64,000 nt of DNA, from NCBI GenBank assembly GCA_008477525.1, contig SPDT01000007.1:5022001-5086000 (forward strand), written 5' to 3'. The translations under genes were made by a program, and so were the position numbers. The notes under the pieces are model-generated. The model worked only from the letters and a program-made list of their open reading frames with translations. It was not told where the DNA came from and made no database searches. Below, piece after piece: positions 46,379 through 57,166 of the stretch. This DNA is from Hypomyces perniciosus (lineage: Eukaryota; Ascomycota; Sordariomycetes; Hypocreales; Hypocreaceae). Numbering within the stretch: the stretch's first letter is position 1; each line of letters starts with the position of its first letter.

Positions 46379-48773
46379 ATGCCAAACCAACCTCACCATC
46401 ACACAGACTCCGTCTGGCCAGTACCCCGGTCGCCAGCAACTCGCCGCAGAGCACTGGTATTTTCTGGGCTACTTCTACTGGTCCTTGTTGTTCTTGGTTC
46501 TATCAAGTTGATTGCTGTCGAGGCTGTGAAGTTCGAAAAGCGAGGCATTGCCAAACGACAGTTTCAGCTGGGTGGGATTTTGGGGGAGGCATTTCGCGAA
46601 GTATTGATCCCTAAGAAGTCATTCATGCCCTTTTTACTAAAGAAATTGGAAGGTTATCAGTGCGAAGACCAATGATTCTGAACCTGAACTCGACAATACA
46701 CAGCCAGACTCCGCGGAAACTCACCCTACCTCTAGTATCACAATCAAGCCTCTTGTTTCCTCAAACACTTCACTGGACCCTTCAATCAAGAGCACCAGCA
46801 GTCTAGGCGGTCCGAGTCCCTCTGCGCCGGTGAATGGAGCCGCTGATCCCAATGACCTCAATGACAGTCATTCGAAAAACATTCTCGCGACCTTGACACA
46901 AGCTGTGAAGAAGGTTATAGAGGGATCTTTCCAGCTCTCACCTGTGACGCCGGATAGCTCTGGAGATGATGCTTTGTCCGAAGTGTTATTAGGCGGGAAC
47001 ACGGAATTAACGTCAGACACATCGGTTCTTCCGCGACCTTCTTCACTTTCACTGTCTCCAACTGCGTCGATAGGTATTCTTGGCGGTTTGTCAGGAATCG
47101 GCCTCTCATCAGGAGTTATCCATGCCCGAGCCGATATGCAACCACCTCAGGCAGTTTCTTCAGACGACAGTTATTCATTTCTCAGTTGTCTATCAAACAT
47201 TGTTGCCGAAATCTCTGATATTGATCCGGCGGCTGCTGTCAGACTTATCGATGCTGTTCTGGGAGCTCTCCGTGTGAACTCATCTGCCATAGCCTCGATT
47301 GTTCCACAGGTGGCTGGACAAGCTTCCGTGAATACTTCCGATCTGCTGCCATTCATCATCCCCGCTGTTGCCAGTGCCATGGGCGAACCTGTGCGCCCAT
47401 ATCCTTCCACCGGCGCTTTGGGCTTGGTAGAAACTTTGAACAAAGTGCTCGGGCAGGGATCAGCTGTCATCAACGATCTCACCAAGACAATGGGAAGCAT
47501 CACCGATCCGGCGCTTCAGTCTGTGCTCAACCAATTGGCGAGTATCATCAGTGCTGCCGCCAATTATCTGAGCGTACCTCTCTGCGCAGTCATCCAAGTA
47601 TCAGACAATGTAACCTACGAAGTCATCATGCCTTGCGTTTCTGCCCACGCTGGGCCTCCTGTTTCAGCAGGCCAACCCACCTCAATGCCAGTGCAATCCG
47701 TAACTGGCGCAGCGCCAAATATCCCTGGTTCCATGAGCATTGTGACTCTGGTGTCTCCCAGTGCTTATCTTCCTCTGGGAAGCGAGACGCCTGCCCCAAT
47801 ACCAGCTCCGATCAGCGAAGACCCAAATAAGACTGATGGACAAGGACCATCTCCGGGTATAACACCAACTCCTACTCAGAAGGAGGGCGAAGGTGGTACT
47901 CCAACCAACCCAAATGTATCGAGCGGTGTTGCACCAGTCCCTTCGAGCTGCCCTGTCGTGGAACACCCTCCATGTCCCACATGCCCATCTTGTGATCAGT
48001 GTCCACCACAAAACTGTCCCACGCTGGGGCCTAATGATCCAAGTGTTCGCCCACCCCTTGATCCGTCTGTTGGTCCCTGCCCTGGACGAGGTTTCAAATG
48101 CGCAGAGTGTCTCAACGGGTGGTTCTGCCCTCCTCAAGAAACACCTGCTCAAGTGGTTCCCTGTGGGCTTGGGTGGCCATGCTATCACTGCCCATCGGGC
48201 TGGTTCTGTGAGTCCGAGAAAGTCCCAACATCGACTCCTAGCCCAACTGCTATCACTAGTGTGGCCGACAAAACAAGCACTGAAAATCAGGCAACACCTA
48301 CTTCTATCCCTGATCCTGATCCTGACAGCCTCCCCGCAAACTGGACCTATTTGGGATGCTTTCAAGACGCCATTTCCCGGACCCTCCTAGGTGCTAAGCC
48401 TATTGACTATCTCCAGGGAGACATGTCGCGCGCCGCATGTGTCGACCATTGCAGCTCCAGGGGGTACTGCTTTGCCGGGACCGAGTACGGCAAGGAGTGT
48501 TGGTGTGGCAGTTATATTCGAGATGATGCCATTCGACTACCTGAGTCTCAATGCGGGATGCCTTGTCAAGGCGCAAAAGGAAGCTGTGGTGGGAGTTGGG
48601 CTATAGCTGTGTATATGGGCCCAGGAGAGAACAAACCGCCTAAGAAACCATATGGCGCTATGTCACAACTTCTTGCGAGTTTCAAGGCTGACACAGAGGG
48701 ATTGCGCCTACAGGGACGGCGCAGTATTGGGTCAGCCCAATCGCACATCCAACCAGCCATTCATGGGCGATGA
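46379..48773 (+). CDS. Membrane-anchored WSC-domain, Cys-rich cell-surface protein
   Basis: ATG 46379 opens a first exon with one membrane helix (about residues 25-47, ALVFSGLLLLVLVVLGSIKL). An intron follows, but its borders are unclear: 46601-46703, 46653-46707 and 46561-46660 all keep the frame, giving about 763-779 aa. The rest is a long Ser/Thr/Pro-rich region with a helical middle (about SYSFLSCLSNIVAEISDIDP and VLNQLASIISAAANYL), then a Cys cluster (HPPCPTCPSCDQCPPQNCP) and two similar knots, FKCAECLNGWFCPPQ and WPCYHCPSGWFCES. A WSC domain follows (TYLGCFQD, RAACVDHCSSRGYCFAGTEY, ECWCGSYI, CGMPCQG). WSC domains occur in wall sensors and glycan-binding proteins. With its N-terminal anchor and outside Cys domains, a wall-associated role is likely. 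Confidence 0.82.
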
Positions 48774-51135
48774 AGAATGAATGCCTGTCCGATTAGGGCT
48801 ATAGGGGGACGGTTCAGCAGTGGTGATTTTTGTCAGTATATATCGTTGAAGGCGGCGATGAGAGACGTTTCTTTTGTTACTGTGGATTGATGGGGATGTG
48901 AATCCGAGGACCACGCTGGCCTCTACGTAGTTGTTTTTGGAGCTTTTTTGGAACCTCTTGGAACCTCCTGTGTATCTTAAGAGTATCTGGAGGGGAAACA
49001 GAATGTATATGCATGAGGTTTATGCAGAAGAGAGAAATTCAATTGCTTGCTCTTCCATCATGACATTTGCCTTGCACCCCTGACGACTTGACAGATGACT
49101 TGACCACCACAGCGGATCGGATCAATCGGAGATTGTCCGAGTTTATTGCTTTTGTGGTCTTAATTTTCGAATAGCGCAGGTTATGTTGTATTCCATATTA
49201 TGAATTACCCTACCATTATCGCTGTGCATAGTATTTCAGCGCTTAAAAGCTCCATCGTTTGGTGGAGATGTGAGATATGGGTTGTTGAGCGTTCCAGCAC
49301 ACAGAGGATGAAGAGAACTCAATTCCATTTTCCTGTTAGCAAAGAGGAGTCGAGTCTCAGTCCAGTCTTTTCTTCCTTCACCCTTGTTATACTACTAGTT
49401 TACTTGCGTCCTTGTGCAGACATCTCGTGTTTTTTTCATGTTAGATCAACCTTACCCTATAACCACCGTGAAGGAACCTTTTTCGGAGATTTTCCCCTCA
49501 TCCGTTTATCAAACCAAGGGAAGAATAACAGGGAATAGAGTGTCTTCCATTTATCCGACCTGGTATGTGAGCTTATAGTGCAATTGATTTGCTGGATTTG
49601 AAAAGCTATGTTATACTTCTTACGGGGTGAGCTAGAATAAATACCCGAGACTTATTCAGCATTAGCTGGCCCAGTATCATGCATGGTGATGGATGAAGAC
49701 TCGGATATAAGGGTGGTGGGAAACACGAAACCTGGGGCCTGGAACAACTAGTAATCATAAACGAATCCCTGGGGAATGACGATGATCTGATCTGGGGTGG
49801 GAGTTGATGCTTTTCGGCTGAAGGGAGGTTTTTCTGGTACGCTGATAGAAACGCGTGGGATGTGGCCGCCACCGCCGGCGTTAAACCGGGTTTCGTGATG
49901 TCGTATTATGGATACGAAGACGGCAACGGGAGACGGCAAGTAATTAATTGGCGGTGGGAATAAGGACAAGTTAGGGGCTAATTTGCTTGGGATGGATTCT
50001 AGAAAAGGATCAAGGCCTTGGCCATTGTTCCAATGGTGGGTGCCGCGTGTCCCGAGCGAAAGGAATGATGTGAGCCATGGAAATGGCAATTGGCAATTGT
50101 CATCATCGTACGAGAACGAAGAAAAGAAGCGGACCATTCAGCCAATGGCAGTGACGCCGAATCTCCCCGTACTATCACATCATCTATCTATCGTACCGAA
50201 TGCGGGGGAATAAGCAACTGGGGAAAAACAGGTTGGAGATGAGATGGAGGACCCTGATCCGCGGTTTTGTGGATTTTGCGGGGGAATTTAGCATCATGAG
50301 GAGTTGTTATGTAGGACTAAATACGTGGCGACCTCTGAGATTTGGGTGTAAATGACAAGCCGCGATACACTATAATGATGGTGTTTTTTTTACTACCCAC
50401 AAAAAATATGAAATATGCTATAGTTTGAGGAACACTGTCTCGTCGCGCAAGCCGAGGATTTGTGCGGAGACGGAGGAGCGGAATACGTTTCACAGAGACC
50501 TCCATACCTCTCCAGTGGACTCTGGTGGCGTTTTCGCATCAACGGAACTGTGTACAAAGTATTGATCTTGAAAGCCTCACAGATTAAACTCGCCAAGACC
50601 TTGACAAAAAGAAAGAAAGAAACCTTGGCCGCAGAAACATTGGCTGGGCGGCTTCTTTTGGCCTGTTTTGCTGATCGGGGAATTTGGGTTCAGCTCTTCT
50701 TTAGCACCAAACGATGGCGCTCTTCCCGTGGCTCCATGGGGAAATATCGGTCTAGTGCATTAGATGTGCCTTGGCGAGTCATGATGGCTGTCTTGGTGAA
50801 AATGGCGAAAGGCGAGGAAACAAACATCTCGCTCAAAACCCTGGAGTGTTTTCCCCATCGTTACACGAGCCAGGATCCACACGGCAACGTGGAGCTGTCC
50901 ATTGGAATTAAGCTCGCCGAGCTGATGAGTTCCCAGAGCTGTGATAATCCGGCGGTGTTGGGTACGAGTATATTGGTCATTTGATCATTGTTATCGGCAG
51001 TCATTAATATTTGCCGTCATCTTTGATGAAGCTACTAATACGAAGTGCTAGGTAACAGCGAATTGTTGAGAGACTGGGGGGCAGCTTCTCATCATATTTC
51101 AAGTAGCTATCCCGGACAGCTATTTATTAGATATC

Positions 51136-51158
51136 TACGAAGTACTTCGTACTCCGTA
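51136..51158. repeat. Palindrome cluster TACGAAGTACTTCGTA
   Basis: A perfect 16-nt inverted repeat (51136-51151) followed by CTCCGTA, non-coding; a member of the dispersed family. Confidence 0.85.
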
Positions 51159-51435
51159 TAAGGTTATTATTAAGCAAAACCATGGAACAGACTTTAGAGT
51201 TGCTTGCAGCTTCGACTCGTATCGCGTATCACGAATCACTGTGGCGGCGGCCATCACGCACAGGCGCTCTAAATGTATGTAGAATCACCATTGAGGGAAG
51301 AACAGTTTACCTGCATACATATGCAAAGCCTCCGTGGAAGGATTCATCGAGGACCCAATAGGAGGACGGACACCTTGTGTATTTTTCTTTTTCTTTTGTG
51401 TTCCTTTCTAATTTTAATTTACATGGGAAGTATAG

Positions 51436-51467
51436 AGTACGAGTACGAAGTACTCCATACGAAGTAG
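51436..51467. repeat. TAC/GTA palindrome cluster
   Basis: An imperfect inverted arrangement of GAGTAC, GAAGTACTC and CATACGAAGTA units, non-coding, with more TACGGAGTA copies within 120 bp. Confidence 0.75.
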
Positions 51468-52303
51468 TCGTCGTAGTAAAACTCCGTAAATCCGAACAAT
51501 ACGGTATCCACGAAGTACGAGTAGTATTAACGGGGATGCACAACGACAGGGCTGTTCGTGGCAAATACGGAGTATAAATAAATGAACTCCATCCTGTAAG
51601 AGCCGAGGTCACAGCCCCAATATTTCCGCGAGCCGTCTATCCCGCGTTTCTGTCCACTCACCCAATCACCGTCGACCCATCTGAGATTCGTAGCTGCTGA
51701 GCTATCCTAGTCTTGCTAGGGGCTTGTATTTTCAAGATGCCGTCATACGATGAATCAATGACCGGGCGTTGGACGTCCTAGTTTCATGGCTGCACCATCA
51801 CTATGTATTTAGAGGTTCGAGTAGCCTGTATTATGTTCGATACTACTTCGTACTGCTTCTATCATCTACGGCTCATCCACAGAGGTGTATTTTGGTAGGG
51901 AGTACTCCGTAAGTACTATACTATAAGGTATGCACACGCATGCATGCAGGTCTTATTTGGACCTCGCAGACGCACGTGCGGAGCTCCTTCGTCACATTGA
52001 TGAGCGAGTTTAAGACCCTAAACTACTCCATACCCCCGACCGGGACATGTCCGTCCGTCGGCGAAGAGGAGTTAGAGAGTACAAAGTATTATCTCCTTTC
52101 TCCGCTCGAGCGATCTGCACTAGGAAGATGCAATTGACTCGCGGCCAATGTATCCAGGCATCCCTGGCTTGGCACCACAATCCTGTCCATTGGTCCCATT
52201 TCGCCGACCCTGCTGTTGCTACTCTGTTGCTCCTCTGCTCCTCTGCTCCTCTACTACTCCATACTGTTGCTCTGATGCATCATGTAGGGTCCAGCTCTCC
52301 TCG

Positions 52304-52310
52304 TATAAGA
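52304..52310 (+). promoter_or_regulatory. Possible TATA element upstream of acetate transporter
   Basis: TATAAGA lies 178 bases before the ATG at 52488, followed by a C/T-rich stretch, as in many strongly regulated fungal promoters. Not tested. Confidence 0.35.
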
Positions 52311-52487
52311 ACCTTTTTCTCCTCCCACCCCTGGTGCTACTGACACACTCTCCCTCCTCCTTCTCTTCTGTCCATTACTACGAGTACATCTGGCTCTCAG
52401 AGAGAAGCCTCAGGTCTCATACCCACTCTCTTGTACTTCGTTTCGCATGTAGAATCGGGTTGATCGAATCATAAACCGACAATCACA

Positions 52488-53470
52488 ATGGCCGGCAACG
52501 TTACTCCCACAGTCTCGGAGAAGGATGCCATCAATGCTATTAACGGCGCCCACACAAATGGCGGCCACTTCCGCGTAGGTAACCAGGATTTCGAGGGGAT
52601 AACGGCTGGCTATGCTCAACCATTCGGTGGTGTGCTTCAACCTGGGCACTGGAGACCATATGAACACCGCAAACTCGCCAACCCGGCGCCGCTGGGCCTC
52701 TCTGCTTTCGCCCTGACTACGTTTGTCCTTTCCCTTATCAACCTGAACACTCGTGGTGTCACAGCTCCCAACATTGTGGTCTCTCTTGCTTTTGGCTATG
52801 GTGGTCTGGTTCAGCTGCTTGCTGGCATGTGGTAAGTGACTCATTCGAAATGGGATGCTGGGGCATGAGTTAGCACAATTGAGTGTCCAGTCGGATTTTG
52901 ACTAACCATCAACACTCTTTAGGGAGGTTGCGTGTGGCAACACATTTGGTGCCACTGCTCTGTCATCCTACGGTGGTTTCTGGATTTCATATGCTATCAT
53001 TTTGACACCAAACTGGGGCATCCTCGCCGCGGACGGCCCTTATCATGGCAACGCCGCCAGTGTTCTTGGCTTCTTCTTGACGGGCTGGTTCATCTTCACG
53101 ACCATCCTGCTCCTCTGCACTCTCAGGTCGACTGTTGCCTTCTTCCTCCTCTTCTTCACCCTTGACCTCGCCTTCTTGTTCCTCGCTTGTGAGCAGTACG
53201 CAGCCGACCTGGGCAACACATCCGCGAAGATTGCTTTGCAGAAGACTGGTGGCGTATTTGGCCTACTAGCCGCATTCTTGGCTTGGTATAATGCCCTTGC
53301 TGGCATTCAGGACAGCAGGTTAGTAATAAATATCCCACTCGATGAAGGTCCTAGGTTGTTGACATGTTTTGCCCCATAGCAACTCTTTCTTTCAGATTCC
53401 CGTTATTCACTTCCCCTGGTCCGACACTGGCCGTGAGCGCCGCGGCAAGACGGCGCGGGAGCAGGCATAA
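52488..53470 (+). CDS. GPR1/FUN34/YaaH (AceTr) family acetate-type transporter
   Basis: Exons 52488-52831, 52923-53318 and 53380-53470 give 276 aa. The signature NPAPLGL (65-71) opens the first of six membrane helices. Further family blocks are [40 protein letters not shown], and the C-terminal [15 protein letters not shown]. Yeast Ato1/Ady2, Aspergillus AcpA and similar proteins import acetate or related short acids across the plasma membrane, or act in ammonium export; the substrate here is inferred. The 60-residue N-terminal tail is hydrophilic and cytosolic. The introns sit inside the WE and DS-SN junctions and restore the conserved motifs exactly. The next gene downstream on the same strand is another carboxylate-type transporter. 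Confidence 0.93.
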
Positions 53471-55019
53471 GCGGTTTCCTGTTTGTATGCATCATGTGTT
53501 TCTGATGATGAACTGGTCGTTGGGAGGACGGATATGATACCGGGATTTTCTTGGGGCTGAATGGCGAGTAGAAGGACTGGCCATTTGGCCTATTTTTATC
53601 TGGTATGTAATACAAGGAGCTGCATGTCACAGCTACCAATCTATTAATGGAATTGACGCTTCCGTCCTTCCATCGGCCACTTCAGTGCCCCTAGTTTGTC
53701 TTTTTGTGAGCAGACCACCAGACATCGTTTTGAGGTGACACAGTTGAGTGCAACGTAGAATCTTTGTTTCAATGTTATACAGCCATGGAATTACTTGCAT
53801 TCTATTATTTCTGCCGTCTCGGTCATTCTGTAATTCCTGTTTAATTGTTAATCTGTTTCATTATTAATTGTTCTCGGTTGGCAGGTGTCTTGACAGACTA
53901 TTCACAAAAACTCCGGGGAGGATGCGCGTATTCACGGCTGCCCCCAGCTCCAGAGCGGCAAGGATGTCGTCCGAGGCCCGGTGACAAGTAAAGAGCGTAA
54001 TAGCGCCGTACCGGCCGAAGGCACGGTTAGTATGAATGAAACCTCATTCGGAGGTTGAGGTTCTGGTGTTGTCGGAGACGGCATTTGTTGAAGAGCCGAA
54101 GCGAACACGATTATTATTAGTCATACCGAAAAGAGGAGTATTCTACTCGGCCGAGTAGTACAAAGTACCTATGACGTGATTGGATTGGAACAGAGTTACT
54201 GGGCTTACGTAACATGACAGGGCTTCTGGAACAATGGGGGAACTTCGTGTCATTGGATTGCCTACTTTGTTTCCAACTTCAGAGTGATGAACCGGCATAG
54301 ACATCGGAATCCAAGTACTGATACTGAGACCCGATACGGCAGAGTGTGTCATTAGTACTCATATTCCCAGGTATGTGGGACAATGCTAAAAACTGTCATG
54401 CTCGGTCCCTTGCTTTGGGTGGGCGCTTTTCCCCGGCATATTCCCACATTGGGGCCGCGCTACTTCGTGCAGACTCAGGAGTTTGCTTGGCCCCTTATCT
54501 TGAGTTGCTCGGCTGCCAAGGATAGCTGAAAAGCTGGCTTTGGAATAGCACACTGGGAAGCAATGATTGAGTCAACATTCATAGCAGATACCTTTGTTCA
54601 TGGCCCCCATGGAGGGATGTCTGCGCTGTGAAAGCGAGGCGTTCATCCCTCACTGGCAACCACAAAGGCGTCACAAATAAGGAGATGGGGGCCAACAACT
54701 ACTCGTAAAGTTTTCATATCGTGCTGCGCTATTCCCGGCGGATCATCCCCACCGAGGCGACGGAAGTTCTTAACCATGGCCAGCCATACAAAAGTGGCTC
54801 CTCTCGGGCATTTCAACAGAGTTAATAATACTAATGCATGCCATTGTACATATCTCCCCGGAGGAGGTGTGACCTCGGTCCTCCGATGCCGCCAACTGGG
54901 GCCGATTGGAAATTTCATCACCGACTTCCCATATATAAGGGAACTGCTCTTTGTTTCTCTTGGGCAACTAGGCCTCACCAACCCTCGATTAAAGTGGTTT
55001 CAGCACCAGGGCCGACAAG
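53471..55019. other. Intergenic region between two transporter genes
   Basis: 3' flank of the AceTr gene and promoter of the MFS gene. A TATATAAG box lies at 54932-54939. No gene is seen. Confidence 0.5.
54932..54939 (+). promoter_or_regulatory. TATA box of the MFS transporter gene
   Basis: TATATAAG about 80 bases upstream of the ATG at 55020. Its position and match fit a canonical TATA box with a short leader. Confidence 0.55.
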
Positions 55020-56534
55020 ATGAATGGCAATCGACCAACTACCACCATGGCGCAGTCCGATCAAGACCGGCCTCAGTCATATTCAAATCATCAATCATTC
55101 AGCCAGGACAACGGTGTCGTCGGTGACGGTCACGAAAAGGGGAATCCTGATTCATCAGTAACCGAGTTCCAGAACCAACAGCCAGCCGACAGCACACCCC
55201 CACCACCGCCACCACCAAACGGAGGATATGGATGGGTTTGCACCGCTTGTGTTGCAATTATCAACGCTCATACATGGGGACTGAACTCGAGTTACGGTGT
55301 CTTCCTCGCACACTACCTGGAAAATGATATCTTCCCAGGCGCCTCACACCTTCAGTATGCCTTTGTTGGGTCCTTGAGTGTTAGTTGTGCCATGATGGTC
55401 TCGCCACTGGCCACTATCGGTGTCAGGGAGTTTGGCACGAGATCAACCATGCTTTTTGGTGTCATCCTCGAAACTGCCAGCCTCATTGCCGCCAGTTTTG
55501 CAACCCAGATATGGCACCTTTTCCTCACACAGGGCATCCTATTTGGCTTCGGTATGGGCTTTCTCTTCGCTCCATCGGCCGGCATCGTTTCTCAATGGTT
55601 CACCACCCGCCGCTCTCTGGCAAACGGCGTTGCTGTGAGCGGTTCCGGACTGGGGGGTGTCGTGTATTCATTCGCTTCAAGCGCCATGATCCAAAACCTT
55701 GGCCTGTCGTGGGCTTTCAGAATTTTGGGCATTCTTGCGTTTGTGGTCAACACCATCTGCACGATCCTTATCAGGGACCGCAACAAAGCGATTGGGACGA
55801 GTCAGTTGGCTTTCGACACATCCCTCCTCAAGCGAGCGGAATACTTGTTGCTCATTGCCTTCGGTTGGTTTAGTGCTTTAGGCTATGTTGTCCTGATTTT
55901 CAGTCTGGCCAACTACGCGATCCAAATCGGCCTGAATCCGTCCCAAGCGGCCCTTGTGAGCGCCTTTCTCAACCTGGGGCAGGGCATTGGTCGGCCATTT
56001 ATTGGCTACTTTAGTGACCGAACGGGACGAGTGAACATGGCTGCGTTTGCGACTTTCATGATCGGCGTCTTCTCTTTGGCAATCTGGATCAACGCCAAGA
56101 ACTATGGAGTGCTGATTTTCTTTGCCATTATTGTTGGCATGGTTGCTGGTACGTTCTGGACCGTGATAGGACCAGTCACAGCAGAGGTGGTGGGATTGAA
56201 AGATGTACCCTCGGCGCTGAATATCCTCTGGATAATGCTCTTGGTGCCATCCACGTTTAGTGAGCCGATTGCGTTACAAATTGTTGCTGGAACCGGAAGC
56301 TACCTGGGCGCTCAGTTGTGGACCGGTGTTATGTTCATTGCTGCCGCAGCTTGTTTGGTTGTGCTTCGAGGGTGGAAGATTGGCGAGGTTGATGAAATTG
56401 CCAGGGCACAAAACGAGGCGCCTGAAGATGTCGACCAATACAAGATGGAGATTAGCAGCGAAGTCGCCGCACGAAGCAAGAAGGTTGGAAGAGAGCGAAT
56501 GTTCATAGACTTCTACAAATTGAGGGAGGTATGA
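55020..56534 (+). CDS. MFS monocarboxylate-type transporter
   Basis: An intronless frame of 504 aa. A hydrophilic Ser/Gln/Pro-rich tail of about 65 residues ends in PPPPPPNGGYGWVCTACVAI, where D/N-GGYGWV is the start of the first helix in the monocarboxylate porter (MCT/SLC16-like) family. About 12 membrane helices follow, with typical loops FGTRSTMLFG (helix 2-3) and DRTGRVNMAAFATFM (helix 8-9). Fungal members of this group import or export monocarboxylates, riboflavin or other small acids, so the substrate cannot be named. The long loop between the two halves (RDRNKAIGTSQLAFDTSLLK) is cytosolic. It lies 1.5 kb downstream of an acetate-type transporter on the same strand. Confidence 0.9.
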   Translation: MNGNRPTTTMAQSDQDRPQSYSNHQSFSQDNGVVGDGHEKGNPDSSVTEFQNQQPADSTPPPPPPPNGGYGWVCTACVAIINAHTWGLNSSYGVFLAHYLENDIFPGASHLQYAFVGSLSVSCAMMVSPLATIGVREFGTRSTMLFGVILETASLIAASFATQIWHLFLTQGILFGFGMGFLFAPSAGIVSQWFTTRRSLANGVAVSGSGLGGVVYSFASSAMIQNLGLSWAFRILGILAFVVNTICTILIRDRNKAIGTSQLAFDTSLLKRAEYLLLIAFGWFSALGYVVLIFSLANYAIQIGLNPSQAALVSAFLNLGQGIGRPFIGYFSDRTGRVNMAAFATFMIGVFSLAIWINAKNYGVLIFFAIIVGMVAGTFWTVIGPVTAEVVGLKDVPSALNILWIMLLVPSTFSEPIALQIVAGTGSYLGAQLWTGVMFIAAAACLVVLRGWKIGEVDEIARAQNEAPEDVDQYKMEISSEVAARSKKVGRERMFIDFYKLREV

Positions 56535-57166
56535 GCAATTGTCGCCAACGCTTCTATGATTTGGGGTCGAGTGTTGTACGAAACTTAGAGCAACCTTGCC
56601 AGATGGCAGCCCCGGCGTTGTTTGGTGGGGGAATGGCCGTGAGGAATTTCACGACGAAAATGACATTGAATGAACAGGAATTTCCAAGGTGCTAGCATAT
56701 CGCAAGGTGGGTAAGCCATTCGATGTTGTTGATGAGGTCTTAATGGGGGAGTTTGCTGTGAATTAGTTTCCTGTTACGAGCATTTTTTTCTAGAAGGACG
56801 CATTTCCTGGTTGATCCATGAACGAGCATATAGAAAGCATAGCATTTGCATAGATTTTGTTAAACCCAATGGCATAGTTTTTTCTCTTCAGAAAATGATA
56901 TTATTTAACATAGAGTACTCCGTACCTACAATCAGTAGGTAGCTTGCAGTTGACGCCTCCCCGTCTATGGTACTCCGTATGAAGTACATACTCTGTACTA
57001 TGGTGTGAAATCTGGGGCGCACGTGAGTTGGCGTTGGTGAATCATGAATGTCGCTCCAAGCCGAACGCGTCTCCATTCGCCCCGCAAAAGGTTCACGAAC
57101 CAAAGGCACCAACGTCATCGCGCGGCGACGACGAATGGCGCATGGCTAGAATAGCAGCATTTGGCG
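56535..57166. other. Intergenic region upstream of NBS1
   Basis: Holds TACTCCGTA-type motifs at 56914-56926 and 56971-57001. No gene is seen. Confidence 0.5.
56914..56926. repeat. TACTCCGTAC motif pair
   Basis: GAGTACTCCGTAC, with GTACTCCGTATGAAGTAC-type units about 45 bases further on. Non-coding members of the dispersed family. Confidence 0.75.

Larger units (their letters stand above)
48774..52487. other. 3.7-kb gene-poor region
   Basis: No supported gene. Frames such as 50460-50984 (starts at TTG) or 49748-50137 (minus) have no recognisable protein. The right half carries the densest set of TAC/GTA palindromes in the window (51136-51158, 51436-51467, near 51565, 51840 and 51900). The last kilobase is the promoter of the transporter gene, with TATAAGA at 52304-52310. 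Confidence 0.5.

Noticed and set aside
49748..50137. 129-codon frame (-)
   Set aside because: No recognisable features; proline and aromatic composition resembles chance translation of AT/GC-mixed intergenic DNA.
50460..50984. 174-codon frame (+)
   Set aside because: Starts at TTG with the first ATG deep inside; no domain and irregular composition.
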